Source: Xenopus tropicalis (lineage: Eukaryota; Chordata; Amphibia; Anura; Pipidae). Taken from it: DNA of 64,000 nucleotides. Each line of letters starts with the position of its first letter. The first letter of the stretch is position 1. Below are positions 11,898 through 23,811 of this stretch, one piece after another. The translations under genes were made by a program, and so were the position numbers. Under the pieces are notes generated by a model. That model was not told where the DNA came from, ran no database searches, and was given only the letters and a program-made list of their open reading frames with translations. The stretch is taken from NCBI RefSeq assembly GCF_000004195.4, contig NC_030678.2, positions 32,216,201 through 32,280,200 on the forward strand, read 5' to 3'.

Positions 11898-13826
11898 TAT
11901 ATTGTCAAACTTATTCCCAGGAATACATTAACAAACATAACACAAAAGTACCCTTAGTTTCTTCCAAACAATTCCAAATGTTTCGGAATATTCTGGAAAA
12001 GGGCTAAGCCAGGGATAAGTGATTTCCTTTAAAGTTTTATTATAAAACTGTAAGCCAGGACTAAGGTGCTTCCCAGCTGTAGGAGAAATGCATGGGGAAT
12101 ATGTGAATGGGAAAACATAACCATTAATTAGTAACTACAACATCTAACCAAACAAATATATTTCCTGAGTAGATGCCATGCCCAACAATTTAAGCAGCAG
12201 AGTAAACAAACAGAGTATCTTACTGGAAACTACTCTCCAATACTGGGATTTTTAGTTTCAAACATCTACTCCAACAGTATCTAGCTAGTTATTATAGTCA
12301 GCGGCCTAGGAGGTAATGTCTAGTTCAGATCAGAATAGGGGCTGCTAACTAATTCTATTCTGTAGCAGAGATAAGCTTTCTCTGTGTTAGAGAATGCTGC
12401 CAGGGCTAATACTTGGGCACAGAAATTATGTGGCTGCCAGGAGGGGTTGCTACTATTATTTCAGCACTTTGCCAGTATGGAAGCCCTTCCTAGGCTGTAA
12501 GGAGGCTCTATTATTGTACAAAGGGTATACATTGCTTTCCCCCAATTCAGGGATCCACAATATAAGAAATAGATCATAAATATGAGCAAACAGAGCCGCT
12601 ATCGGGGGGGGTGGGATACTGCTGTGCTGGACTTGGTGAAATCTGTTTTTATAGATTAACATCAACTATTTATATTGCACATACAAGGGGCATGGCCTCA
12701 ATTTTGGTACTGTTTGCTTGTGTTCATGGGGGCCCCATATAAATAACTTTTTTATAACCTCTGTAGGCATCAATAAAGTTAAGTGATATAGTTGTTGGTT
12801 TCCCTAAGACCAGGAGGCTAAAATGCCCGCTATGGCCCTGCCTGATGCAGCTTGAGATGGTGGAATGAAGACTTGTATGTACCAAGAAAGGGGGTGGGCA
12901 TTCAGAAGAATCACATAGGTTACAAAAAAGTATATTTTTCTGAGTGCCTACTCAATTTCTTGGAACATACAATGTTTTGCTCCCCTTGCTGAGGGTCTGG
13001 TGCAATTGCTGGTCAGTAAACAATGCCTGCAGTGCACACAAACTAATGTTGCAGTAAACACTCTAAGGGATCTAGCCAAAGGTGACCTTGCACAGTATTT
13101 TTGGCCCTATAACAATTAAAAATGGAGAAGGTGTATTTAAAAATAACTTGTTTTTGTTACTTGCCACTATATTTTCAAAATAGAGGCAAGCAACAGCACT
13201 CACACTACTGTATAATTATTCATCTAAAAGCATATGGCAACCATTAGGGTAGTGGCCTAAGAAGGCTTCAGATACATGAAATCAATGTACCCTGCTAGTT
13301 CCAAAAACATCTAGGAGAGCAAATAAATATTCATGAGTGTTCTGCACTGCTGGCACATATAACCTCTATCCACAACTGTCACTACTGGGAAACTAGGAAC
13401 TGTTGCACAAGGAAAATAATTTTAATATCCCTAACATATATCTGGAATCTAAACTCCCAACGACTTACATGCTGTGGCCCTTTTGCATGTCACATTATAA
13501 TGAAAAAACAAAGGTAAAGGGTCCTTTCAGTTTTGCATATACTTTGCCTAGCATTAAGGGTGCGGAACATTCCTGTGGGAACCCAACGTGCTGAGTCAAG
13601 TCTAACAGATGGAAAGCTTGGGCAGGCATGGTGCCAGCAGCACTGAAGGTGTGCCAGTCTGTTACTAATCTTCTGTGTGCGGCTGGAAGGGTTCCCTGGG
13701 ATTCAGCTCTCCAGGGAACAAGCAATAACCAACTCCTATACTCAAAAAAATGCAAAATCATTAGGCTGTCCAGATAGTACCAGGTACAAGGATTTGGGCA
13801 CAGCAAGCATTTTTTTTTTTTTAAAC
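11898..13826. other. Intron, nothing recognised
   Basis: Short ORFs up to about 100 codons without motifs or splice context; no clear repeat termini. Confidence 0.55.
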
Positions 13827-14010
13827 AGGGGTAGGCAAACTGCAGCCTTCCAGGCCTGAATTGGCAATCTGTGTATTCTGCCTGAGGGGCTGCTGTAAGA
13901 TGCCATAGAAGTTACTATTTCATGGGCCTGTGGGGGGCTGTGTGGGCCTCTGTGTCCTAGAAATACCAAGGCCTGTTTTAAATCCACGTTGACATCTGCA
14001 GCCTTCCATA
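13827..14010. mobile_element. Probable hAT-type MITE, CAGGGGTAGGCAAAC end
   Basis: CAGGGGTAGGCAAACTGCAGCC at the left and, inverted, CTGCAGCCTTCC near the right. The central GCCTGAGGGGCTGCTGTAAGATGCCATA recurs in decayed form at about 56330-56460. Confidence 0.5.
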
Positions 14011-15903
14011 TGTTAAAAAAAATAATAGCATTCAATTATCCAGAGCTTTAAAGCAATCATTTGGTTCTGCTTAACACTTCTTACAAAACACACAGCTTTT
14101 GACATAGTTAATTGTACCATTTTGTTTTTAGCTAAATTGTATTCCCTTTCTAGTCCAATCTACACACAGTAGCCACTGGAGAACACCATCAAAAAGTTTT
14201 TGTTTTGTTTTCTACAGAGATGAGCAGGTTTTTGTGTCACACGATCTGCCCTAAGGTGTAAATAACCAAGGAGGGGCAGAAAACCTGTGTAATGTGATAT
14301 GTATGTTTACAAGGTGAAGTCTGCTGGTTACCGAACTAGACCGCTTGTCCCTCTAGGCAGTGAGAACAGCCAACTGACTTACTTCCCTTTTCGTAATAAA
14401 AGGATGGAAATTAAATATACAACTATGGATTTGTTACAATTATTACACTATTGCAATGTGGATACTAAAATCTCTTGCAACCATCTGTTAAGGGGACATT
14501 GTTATAGCAGAATTAGCCATTTTATAATCCCATGTTGAATGCAACACAAGCTTCAGAAGTGCTGTGCTGTTCTCTACAATAGAGGCTGCAATTTTATTTG
14601 TGGCATTATTTGCTCTCCATTTGCCAAGGTTCTAATCTCCTTTACTCTCCTAGCTAAAGGTAGGCATAGGCTGGTGTATATATACTCATTTGGCATGGTC
14701 ACCAGATAAGCATCTCTTTCAACAGTGTGGACACCCAAAAGAATTGATGTAGTCTTTGTTTGACAGGATATTTCAGCCTTCCCAATCAACATATATTTGA
14801 TCACTGCTTTGGCTGCTAACAGGATACTGAGCCAGTATCTGGGGTGCCATAAGTACACCTTTTCAGACTGGCAAAGGTGATCTTAATATATTCACAGTGC
14901 AAGAAGCCCGTAGTTTAGGTTTCTGTTGGAGAGATATGCTTCCTTGTAGTAATTGTTCTGCAGAACAGACACAGCCAACATTGTTTTGCGCATATGATAA
15001 GAGATTACACCTCTGCTGAGTAGGCATTTCTAGTTGTTCAGTTTTACATTAACTACAAAGTAATGTGTGGCACAAAGACGATACAGTCTGGATTTCTAAC
15101 TTATCTGTTTTACCTGCCCTAAAACATAACAAGAATAGATAAGCCATGGTGGGAAGTGAGAGAAAAGACCTTCTGCAATGCTACAGGAAATAACATTATT
15201 GTGCAAAGTGTCCCCTTCAGAGGCACAGATTGTACTGCTGTGTGATAACAAAGGTACGAGCAACAATCCAGACAGAAAAATAAAAAGAGAAGGGAAAAAA
15301 CATTTAACATAAGGGAAAAAATTGGTACAACACATATAGTGCTCAGCTTTAAAGGAAAGCTTCTTCTGCAATCTGCACCATGCCCAATTAGAACCCCTCC
15401 ATGGCACACCAAACGTTACAATCAGATACTACTATACAACTCCACTAACTGTATTTCTGCCACCCATCTGTGGAAAATAAGGGTTAAATGGGATACAGTT
15501 GCCAGAGTAAGACCAGAATCCACCCCTATGCTCAATAAAAACTTTTGGTCATGCCAGCACCCAGGTGCAGGCACAAACAGCAGAATTTGGCATGAAACAG
15601 TTTGTGTATGCAGTTTTGCGCTGAATTCTGCTGTGTGTGCAGATTCTGCCACCCAGTGTGGCACTAGCCTTAATGTCCCTTTGTGCCATTACCCTTCGAA
15701 TTGGACTTGAAGGGACTGATATTGTATGATGGAACTATATACAGGGAACGGGTTATCTGGGCGGACCCATAAATCAAAGATCAGATCTGGCAAAAAATGA
15801 AGCAGAGATGCAGCCCTCTTATTCCTCAGAATCATGCACCCAATGACAAAGATATGCCAGTGACTCTTTATCTGAAATATTCATTTATAACTGCCTGATA
15901 TCT
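14011..15903. other. Intron, nothing recognised
   Basis: Overlapping ORFs at 15096-15412 (minus) and 15339-15710 (plus) occupy several frames at once and carry no recognisable motif. Confidence 0.55.
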
Positions 15904-16456
15904 TAAGCTGGCCATACAGATACCAATAACATCATATCCTTTGGTATATGTGTTGTAGCCAGCTTATCCTGATCAATATCAGATGGTTCGGGTCAGAAAT
16001 TTTATCTGCCGGTGCACTATGTTGGCCAGTGCATATGGTGCATTAATGCATGAAAAGTGGACAATTCATGCAGTTCTGATTGTTTGTGCTTTTTGCCTGC
16101 ATCAAACAGGCCCACATGTGGCCACTTTAACTTAAGGTAGAAATGCATGCTAAGATTTGTTCATTTGGCAAGGTCACCAAGCAAGTGGAAATGCTCCAGA
16201 TTTGCTCACCTAAGGTGAGTGATATTGGGCTAACTTGATCGTTAGGCCCTAGGGCCAAATGTTAAAATTTAAATGGCGGTTATATGGGCTGTTGGACCGA
16301 GGACTGCGTCAATGAGCCGATGCAGTCCCTGATAAGAAAATCAAACCTTCCTGATAAAAATCTGGCCAATTTTAGGCCAGATATCAGCTGGGTAGGCCCG
16401 TCGGGGGCAGATCAGGGAAATTCGTCAGCTTACAGGCCCGAATGGCCACCTTTAGC
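15904..16456. mobile_element. Two Harbinger-like elements side by side
   Basis: First piece from 15904 (TTAAGCTGGCCATACAGATACC) with no clear right end. The second runs from about 16133 (TTAAGGTAGAAATGC, then CATTTGGCAAGGTCACCAAGC) to CGAATGGCCACCTTTAG near 16455. The ORF in its middle is not a gene. Confidence 0.55.
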
Positions 16457-16929
16457 TGTGAGAGTGGAAGAGGCTTATAGCTATAGCAATGTGCCAGTAT
16501 CACCAGGCTATTTGAATTCTGAATGTTGACACTTGAGCGCCCATCAAAACACAGGCTTCAAGTGACAAATAAAAATAAAAGTACCAAGAAGAGAAGGTGA
16601 TTCTAGGATATAGTGAAGGCAGAAGTGCCCTGCTACTGCAGGAATTTATTTGGAGCTATTGATCAGCAATAGAAGAGAAGCCCGGAGGGTTATTTATATA
16701 ATCAGGAAACAGCTGAAGTGAGACGGTTTCACCTCTTTTGTTCTGACTTCGCCGACTGAAATACTTTCTGGTGTCGCAATATCCTGTTGATAATGAGATG
16801 ACCTATGGCCAGCAAAACAAGCGCTGGCTGCTCATTCACTAAATGTTTAGTTAGGTTCTGCGTTCACATACAATGATGCCAATATTCAGAAGGAAATGAC
16901 AATTATAGAGGATGTAAACTCTACAAAAA

Positions 16930-17180
16930 TCTGGCATAATGAAAGAAAATGTAATTCTAAGCAACTTTTCAATATACATTTTTCACTGAGTTTCTGCACT
17001 GTTATTCTTTCTCCTGAAACAACCTGCTAGCTTCTGCTATATTGTTTCAAAAGTCAGAACCGGCAGGTCAGAGAACAGAAGAGGACAGACCAATCCTACT
17101 TTAACAAGCAATAATATTTACAAAAAAATGTGAAAACATTTATATAGGAAAGTTGCTTTGAATTACTTTTTGGGCAAAAT
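16930..17180. mobile_element. T2-type fragment
   Basis: Contains GAAAATGTAATTCTAAGCAACTT and a pyrimidine-rich TCTTTCTCCTG stretch shared with the element at 3.2 kb. No clean termini, so an old piece. Confidence 0.45.
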
Positions 17181-17189
17181 TTTATTTTG

Positions 17190-17379
17190 GGGCTAAAAGC
17201 CCTTTGCCTCGCGAGGCAACTTCGGCGATTTGCCGAAATCGTGTCGCCGCGTGTACCATCCCACCGGCGACTTACATTTTCGCCGGTGGGATGGCAGGTG
17301 ATGGCAACTCGGGGAGATTAGTCGCCCGCGAACAGGGAGTTTTGTCGCGGGCGACTAATCTCCCCGTGTGCCAGAGCCC
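17190..17379. mobile_element. GC-rich MITE ending in GAGCCC
   Basis: Contains inverted pairs CCCACCGGCGACTTACATTTTCGCCGGTGGG and GGGGAGATTAGTCGCCCGCG...CGCGGGCGACTAATCTCCCC. Its right end GTGTGCCAGAGCCC meets the next element across a single TAA. Confidence 0.65.
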
Positions 17380-17382
17380 TAA

Positions 17383-17697
17383 AGCTGGCCATACACGCAC
17401 CGATACTATCGTACGAAACCTCGTTTCGTACGATATTCGGTGCGTGTATGGCATGTCGGCGAGTCGACCGATATTGCAGGAAGCTGCTGATATCGGACGA
17501 CTCGCCGATCGCCCAGGTTAGAAAATTTTGATCGGGCGCCATAGAAGGCGCCTGACCAAAATCTGCCGTCAGGGCTGAATCGGCAGAAGGAGGTAGAAAT
17601 CCTATTGTTTCTACCTCCTTATCCAGCCCTGACTGTGTGTGGCGGATCTGTCGATGTTTCGTGCGACATCGTTAGATCGCCACGTGTATGGCCAGCT
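17383..17697. mobile_element. Harbinger-like MITE, well preserved
   Basis: AGCTGGCCATACACGCACCG to CACGTGTATGGCCAGCT, flanked by TAA at 17380-17382 and 17698-17700. TWA target duplications are typical of PIF/Harbinger. The interior has a perfect short palindrome, CGTACGAAACCTCGTTTCGTACG. CpG content is high, so it is probably young. Confidence 0.85.
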
Positions 17698-17700
17698 TAA

Positions 17701-18509
17701 GACTGTGTGCATATTAGTGGCAGACAGATCAAATGTTGTGGCCTGTGTGCATATTATCTATTTCAAAAGCAATCGGTGAGAATTCTGGTAGATAGAAAAA
17801 AGCCTCAAATGTAAGAGCCTGAGGTCTAGATTACAGCACACTAATGTATTTATTTATTTTGTTGGCAAGAGTACCTGGTAGAAGATAAAGAAGCATGAAG
17901 CAATAATTCTACTTCCTTATATCAGATAAGTCGGCTAGTAGAAGTATTACTCATGCAGTCTATAGTGACACTCACTGGGCTCCTTGCTGTGACACAGAGA
18001 ACTAGTTATTATATGAGAACATTCATATACAATATCAGATTAAAGTAAACAGGACCAAGAAAGAGTAAGAAGAGACAGGGTCTGCCTTTGTCTGCTGTAC
18101 ATAGAGAATCATGCAGCTAAACAAATAGATTTGTTAAATATTTCTTTGGCCTTTAAACATGTTTAACTTGTGCCATGTATGGAAAGCATTACAGCCGATC
18201 CCCAATAATACCCATTTGTATGTTTATAATAAAGGTTCTTATACCTCCGGGGCTGGGAACGACACTCTTCTTCTCCGCTGTCTGCCTCCTGCAATGAGAA
18301 AGAAGATAATTAGGGCTTGTAGGAAAGCTGTTATGGCTCCAGCATAGTTAGCCTCTATCTGTAACATGGAGAAAAGCAGCCATAAATAGATTTCAAGGTT
18401 TCCTATAGGAACAGAAAATGCCAGTTATTAATTCCTGCCAAACCAAGTAATAGCCATGTAAATAGAAACTATCAGTCCCATTGGGAAGCATTGGTCTGAG
18501 CAGTGCAAA
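17701..18509. other. Intron, nothing recognised
   Basis: No repeat ends, RNA gene or exon-like block seen. Confidence 0.55.
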
Positions 18510-18512
18510 TTA

Positions 18513-18820
18513 AGCTGGCCAAACACACACCAATATAATCGTATGAAACATAGTTTCAGTTGGATAATGATAAAATATGTTCATGTGTATCTGACAATAA
18601 TATCCTTGGGGACCTACAATGCATTTCCAGGAAGTCACTTTCGTACGATTTGTGTCTTCCAACTATTTCATGTTCAGAACATCCTCTGATTTGTTATTTT
18701 TAGGGCTTTATCCTACAATTTCAGTTTGAATGTTAGTTTTAGATCATTGTATTTAAACGTAAGAAAAATATCCGAATGGTTGTCATAAGAAGACTAAAAT
18801 CTGAACATGTATGGCCACCT
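18513..18820. mobile_element. Harbinger-like MITE
   Basis: AGCTGGCCAAACACACACC to CATGTATGGCCACCT. Flanks are TTA and TAA, one mismatch. Shares TCTGAACATGTATGG and CTACAATG phrases with the 33.5 kb copy. Confidence 0.7.
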
Positions 18821-19199
18821 TAAGTGAAGGGACATCTATCCAGTACTTCAGTGTGGCTTCCAGATAATCACTTTAAATTAGACACTAGCAATTTTTATAT
18901 TTCATAATAAAGGACAATTAGTTTAGATATATACAAATCCAATGCAATCTGCTCTATTGCCAGTGATATGCACCCTACAAGGTGGCACCTCTAAATGGCT
19001 GGTGATTTTTTTACCCAAAGATTGGAAAAGCTGGGCAGTATTTCAGATATTAGGCTTATGCCGCACAAAGTGTATTCTCAGTGAGATGAAAAATGATTTC
19101 CTGAGAATATGCTACATACGCTTAAAGGACAATGAAAGGTTAATATAAATTAAAAGTAAGTCTAAAGGCATTCTTTTTAAGTACTTACTGCATATCTAA

Positions 19200-19300
19200 A
19201 GGTCCCCATACACGGTAAGATCCGGTCGCTTGGCGAGATCGCCAAGCGAGCGGATCTTTCCCCGATATCCCCACCTACGGGGATATCCGAAAAAAACGCA
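19200..19300. mobile_element. Harbinger-like left fragment
   Basis: TAA, then AGGTCCCCATACACGGTAAG and a short palindrome CGCTTGGCGAGATCGCCAAGCG; the right part is missing. Confidence 0.65.
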
Positions 19301-19619
19301 AATATGCTCCATATGCTATGCCTGGCATTAGCCTAAAGCATAACACAGAGAATTAAAATAACCCATATAAATGACAACAGTTGCTAAAACAAACACACAG
19401 GAGAACATATTAAAGGTTTTTATAGGTTTACTGATGTACTGAGGTTTGCCATTCCCCAACAGGAGGAGAGGTGAGGAACCTGACTCATAAATAAGGCAGA
19501 GGTGACCCAAACATCTATATTGTGGGAACTCAGTGCCTTATAATGATCCCACTCAGCAGCAGGTAGACCTGATTTCCTGGGCGACTGTACAATGTGTACA
19601 GCATGTTGTTTCAGATATA

Positions 19620-19934
19620 CAGGTATGGGACCTATTATCCAGAATGCTCGCAACCTGGGGTTTTCCGGATAAAGGATCTTTCCGTAATTTGGATCTCCAT
19701 ACCTTGAGTCTGCTAAAAAATCATTTAAATATTGAATAAACCCAATAGGACTGTTCTGCCCCCAATTAGGATTATTTATATCTTAGTTGGGATCAAGTAC
19801 AAGGTAGTGTTTTATAATTACAGAGAAAAGGGAATCATTTTTAAAAATTAGAATATCTGCTTATAATGGGAGACGGCCTTTCCGTTTCGGAACTTTCTGG
19901 ATAACAGGTTTCTGGATAAGGGATCACATACCTG
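19620..19934 (+). mobile_element. TA-flanked MITE, CAGGTATGGGA family
   Basis: CAGGTATGGGACCTATTATCC on the left and GGATCACATACCTG on the right, with TA on each side. Both ends are well preserved. Confidence 0.85.
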
Positions 19935-19973
19935 TATCTGTAAAAAAAAATTTGGCGCTGAAATCTACTCTAT

Positions 19974-20243
19974 GGGGGAGATTTACAAAGACGCGAACGC
20001 TCCGAGCGTATTCTTGCCGATTTTTTCGCACTTGTGCGAAAAATTCGAAAAAGGGTCTGCCACTGTTTGCAATGGTTCGGTACGAAAATTCTGTGACTTT
20101 CGGATCGCCAATACGATATTATCATGACTAATACGATTTTTTCGTAAGCATTTTCGTGATATTTGCGATCTTCAGAAATTTTCGTTTACAATCCGAATTT
20201 TTCCCATTCGGGATTCGAACTTGTGTTTTGATAAATCTGCCCC
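19974..20243. mobile_element. MITE of the GGGGCAGATTTAT group
   Basis: GGGGGAGATTTACAAAG at the left and TTTTGATAAATCTGCCCC at the right, with TAT on both sides. It contains several TTTTTCG/CGAAAAA pairs. A lone right end of the same group (GATAAACCTGCCCC) occurs at about 40127-40142. Confidence 0.65.
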
Positions 20244-20321
20244 TATGTGTCTGCACCTGGGCCAACAACATTCTGGATTTTGGAGTGGAGGAGCAGTTTC
20301 TCTTGCACTTAGGGAGAAGGT

Positions 20322-20489
20322 AGGAGGCAATCAGTTGGCGTGATTTTTAACTTGGTCGCAGGGACTTTCCGCCCATAGAGTACAATCGCATCGACACAAC
20401 GAATCGTGTGCACAATTACATCTCACAGATTAGTCGCCGAGACTTTTCAAAAAGTCGCTGCGACTAATCGCCCCATGTGTATTCACCCT
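20322..20489. mobile_element. MITE fragment with GATTAGTCGC pairs
   Basis: CAGATTAGTCGCCGAGACTTTTC and AAAAAGTCGCTGCGACTAATCGCC form an inverted pair; right end GTGTATTCACCCTTA. Confidence 0.5.
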
Positions 20490-20891
20490 TATAGTAGTCT
20501 GAGATATTGCCCCGTGAAGCATTAGCGCTACGCATATGTGTTTTACATACAAGTGGGAACATGTAGCCTCTTGAAATCCAAAGTTAGCTGGGGTTGAAAA
20601 ACCAAACCAAAGTCAAATAAACATTTAAACTTGGGGTTTTAACATGTCTGTCGTCCCCCCCCCCAGCTATGATCAGACTGACTACATGGAAGATTACTGT
20701 CAAGCATTATTCATCTTCATCACAAGTCAATGATTTCAAAAGATTTACTTAATCATATTAGCCCAGCTCTGATCCCATCAACGTGATCCACTGTGTATTG
20801 GCTAATCTTATATAGATATGAGCCGAATACGTCTCTATTCCACTTTAATGTTTTAATATACACAGAGGTGACAAACAGTTAAAAGCAAACA

Positions 20892-21164
20892 CAGGTATGT
20901 TATCTATTATGCTTTGGACACGGGGTTTTCTGGATAAGGTTAAGCTATAGCTTAACTCTACTGAAAAATAATTTAAATGTTAAATAAACCCAATAGGATT
21001 GTTTTGCCTCAAATAAGGATTCATTATATCTCAGTTGAGATCAAGTACAAGGTACTGTTTTATTATTACAGAGAAAAAAAACATTTAATTTTAAAAATGT
21101 GAATTATTTGATTTAGAGCCTATGGGATGGCCTTCCTGTAATTGGGAGCTTTCTGGATACAGGG
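20892..21164 (+). mobile_element. TA-flanked MITE, right end lost
   Basis: CAGGTATGTTATCTATTATGC at the left and the family interior, ending at GAGCTTTCTGGATACAGG, where other repeat sequence begins (GGTTGGACATCATTAGGCCCTCC). Confidence 0.7.
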
Positions 21165-21316
21165 TTGGACATCATTAGGCCCTCCGGATGTTACTACAAC
21201 TACCAAAAGCCACCAGTAGAAAAAGCTGCTGTTACCGATAAGTCTGGAGAATCAAACGTACACACATTTAACACATAAATACCAGTCAAACTGTTCTATG
21301 GGAACAAGGGCCTAAC

Positions 21317-21802
21317 TCACGTGTGTCAAACACAAGGTCCGGGGGCCGAATCCAGCCCACCTGGTTGTTTTATATGGCCCTTAGTGAGTGTGTCTGACTG
21401 TCCAGCGTGATCAATTTCCATTTTCCTCACATAGTAACTAAGACAAAGTATCTTAATAAAAATTTTGGCCCATGACTTAAGGTCCCCATACATGGGCCAA
21501 TTGTAGCTGCCAATATCGGTCCCTTGGACTGATTCGGCAGCTTAACGGCCTGTGTAGGGGCAGAAACAACGGCCATATCCGATCGATATCTGGCCAGTTT
21601 CAGGTTGAAAGGTTGAAAGATTCATTTGGATCGGGGATGTGGTCCCCGAGCCGACTGCCCCATTGCTGTCGTAGGTGGGGATACTGGGTGAAGATCTGCT
21701 CGCTTGGCGACCTCGCCAAGCGACCGAATCTTCACGTGTATGAGCACCTTTAGCCTGTGTTTTAGATTTCGGCCCCCTTATGTGATTGAGTTTTACACCC
21801 CT
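21317..21802. mobile_element. hAT-type MITE containing a Harbinger-like MITE
   Basis: GTGTCAAACACAAGGTCCGGG at the left and GATTGAGTTTTACACCCCT at the right, with a perfect 8-base duplication GGCCTAAC (21309-21316 and 21803-21810). The middle, 21480-21749, is a separate insertion. Confidence 0.85.
21480..21749. mobile_element. Harbinger-like MITE nested in the hAT element
   Basis: AGGTCCCCATACATGGGCC to ACGTGTATGAGCACCT, with TTA at 21477-21479 and 21750-21752. Inside the hAT at 21317-21802. Confidence 0.85.
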
Positions 21803-22093
21803 GGCCTAACCAAAGAAATGCTTTATGCAATTTGCATTATTGTTTTTTTTTGTCAGTCTTCATAGTAGCAAACATCATGAATATGTAACAGGAGCGCCCT
21901 CTGCTGTTCTTGCTGGGCAGGGGCCACACTCACAAAAAAAGCAATGTGCCATTAAATGTGGCATGATATATGTCCCCTTAAAACTTGCTAAAAGTGTCAA
22001 TGCCAGAAAGCAGCAGCAGATCAATTTACTGTGGATTTGTAATGCATATATCAACCAATTATTAATTGTGTTACTTTTAATCAAGACATTTAA

Positions 22094-22279
22094 GGGTGAA
22101 GACACACAGAGCTACTAGTAGCTACTTGTCATGGCTACTAAAATAGACAATGCTGATCATTTACTGATAATTGTCTCTATGTGTGTTTTAGCAGAGGCAA
22201 TGCTCGGTATTGTCTATGGCAAGGTGTTTAGTATCTGTGGCAAGTAGGTGAAACTAAGTAGCTCTGTGTGTCTTCACCC
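22094..22279. mobile_element. Small MITE, GGGTGAAGACACAC ends
   Basis: Perfect 23-base inverted ends (GGGTGAAGACACACAGAGCT plus ACT) with TAA on both sides, 186 bases in all. The interior has ACAATGCTGATC...TTGTCTATGGCAAG. PIF/Harbinger type is inferred from the TAA. Confidence 0.85.
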
Positions 22280-22374
22280 TAAGACAATCACAAGACCACT
22301 GTTGAATTTATGGTAGTAAAATCCCATAATGGGGGGGGGAGAGCATGCTGGGCTGGGAAGGGGTTAACAGCATT

Positions 22375-22530
22375 CAGGAGGATTTCCATTGGAGAGCAGT
22401 TGAAGAGATAAAGAACAATTTTTAGTTAATTACCCTAGCAACCAGGCAGAAGCTTGAAAGTTAGAATAAAAGATGGATACAAGAGGCCTGAAAGGAAAGG
22501 CAAGCAATTAAAAAAAAAAATTGTAAAATA
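22375..22530. mobile_element. T2-type fragment
   Basis: Shows TTACCCTAGCAACCAGGCAGAAGCTTGAAAG and the purine-rich tail (GAGGCCTGAAAGGAAAGGCAA) of the T2 group without recognisable ends. Confidence 0.55.
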
Positions 22531-23226
22531 AGTTAACACCTGGCATTTCCCAGTGACCCCGGCAACCAGAGGGCATTTTTGCACATTAGAAGCAGAATAA
22601 GAAGGCTAACTGCAATGGCTGCAGTCTCTGTAAACACAGCACGTGCCTTTCATATTCTCTGGCCACATCATCGGGTCACAGGGAAGTCTATGAAGGCAAT
22701 CTGTTTCTATTTATTGTTCTTTTTCATCAATATCATTAAAAATATAAACAGTATCAAGCATGGGTCTTACAATAAATGAATCAAAATATATGAAATTAAA
22801 CAGCAAGATTACACTGTATCTAGCAGGGATTGATGAAATTGCTGAGAGGGCTACTTTCATTGTGGTTGGGGATTTCAGCAATGTCCCTCCCTTTACCCAC
22901 AACGTTTTCTCTGCTGAAATCTTTAACCGCATGCGCCACCCAGTGGTATAATGTGGAATCAGCAGGCTATGGATTGGGTTGAAACATAAGCTAAAGTCCC
23001 TCTCAGTATGAGAAATGATAAGTTAAACCTAAACTGGCTGGTAAGCAACATGCAGCACAGAATGGATCTGTGGTTATTCATCTTTGTTCTGGGATGCACA
23101 ATTTTGCTTAATAAATGCTTTGGAGCCCAGTGTTCTGTTACTATATCTGAAACTAATTTATTTTTCTCCAACACTCAATCCAAGACCCAAAAGGACTGTG
23201 CAACAAAATGATAGAATTATCCATTT

Positions 23227-23231
<5 letters not shown>

Positions 23232-23283
<52 letters not shown>

Positions 23284-23608
23284 TAGATATATATATATAT
23301 ATATATATAAAAACTTGAAAAAGATGCAGCACACGGGTTATTTGCGAAAAAGTGTATTAAAAAGAATCACATCACATATGCGACGTTTCGGGCAAAACAC
23401 AAGCCTGTAATGCAGGCTTGATAAAGGGCATGTGTTTTGTCCGAAACGTCGCATATGTGATGCGATTCTTTTTAATACACTTTTTTGCAAATAACCCGTG
23501 TGCTGCATCTTTTTCAAGTTTTCTATTGTGGAGGGACGTGACGGCGTCCTGAAGTTGCTGAGCACCGGGGTTCGCGCTATGGATGAGTGCGGTGACAGTA
23601 TTGTTTAA

Positions 23609-23655
<47 letters not shown>
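23232..23655. mobile_element. Palindromic hammerhead-type retroelement inside (TA)n
   Basis: A (TA)n run (23232-23309) is followed by a palindrome. The left arm is 23313-23407 and the right arm 23413-23520, nearly identical when reversed except that the left arm lacks about 12 bases next to the centre. A single-copy stretch (23521-23608, including GAGCACCGGGG) and a second (TA)n run (23609-23655) follow. The centre coincides with a hammerhead-like motif. The layout matches two inverted units of a Penelope-like element joined at the ribozyme, inserted into or having bred a TA microsatellite. Confidence 0.55.
23414..23455 (+). ncRNA. Degenerate hammerhead-like motif
   Basis: Plus strand: UUGAUAA (core, with C3 changed to U and G8 to A), an extra A, stem II GGGCA/UGUCC with loop UGUGUUU, then GAAAC (23443-23447) and GUC. 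The order equals that of the motifs at 5.5 and 42.6 kb. Loss of G8 should abolish cleavage, and stem I is only about two pairs, so this copy is probably dead. Confidence 0.4.
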
Positions 23656-23659
<4 letters not shown>

Positions 23660-23811
23660 CACACCTCTATCTATTTATCCCTAAGGGGAAAGGAGCTTTT
23701 TGCTAACCACCACTGAACAGTCAGGTTTAAAATACAAATGAAATTGTATTTGTATGCAATTGTAATTGTATGAAACTGGCTTAAAACAATACAAATGTAG
23801 CGATAGATGAC

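Noticed and set aside
15096..15412. Two overlapping minus ORFs of 97 and 103 codons
   Set aside because: Hydrophobic, cysteine-rich translations in two frames of the same bases, with no motif or splice context; likely chance.
17204..17542. Overlapping ORFs of 60-105 codons on both strands
   Set aside because: They lie across two GC-rich MITEs with inverted repeats, which lack stops on both strands for compositional reasons.
23232..23309. Repeated TATATA frames translating as IYIYIY peptides
   Set aside because: Microsatellite translation, not coding; also not a CRISPR array.
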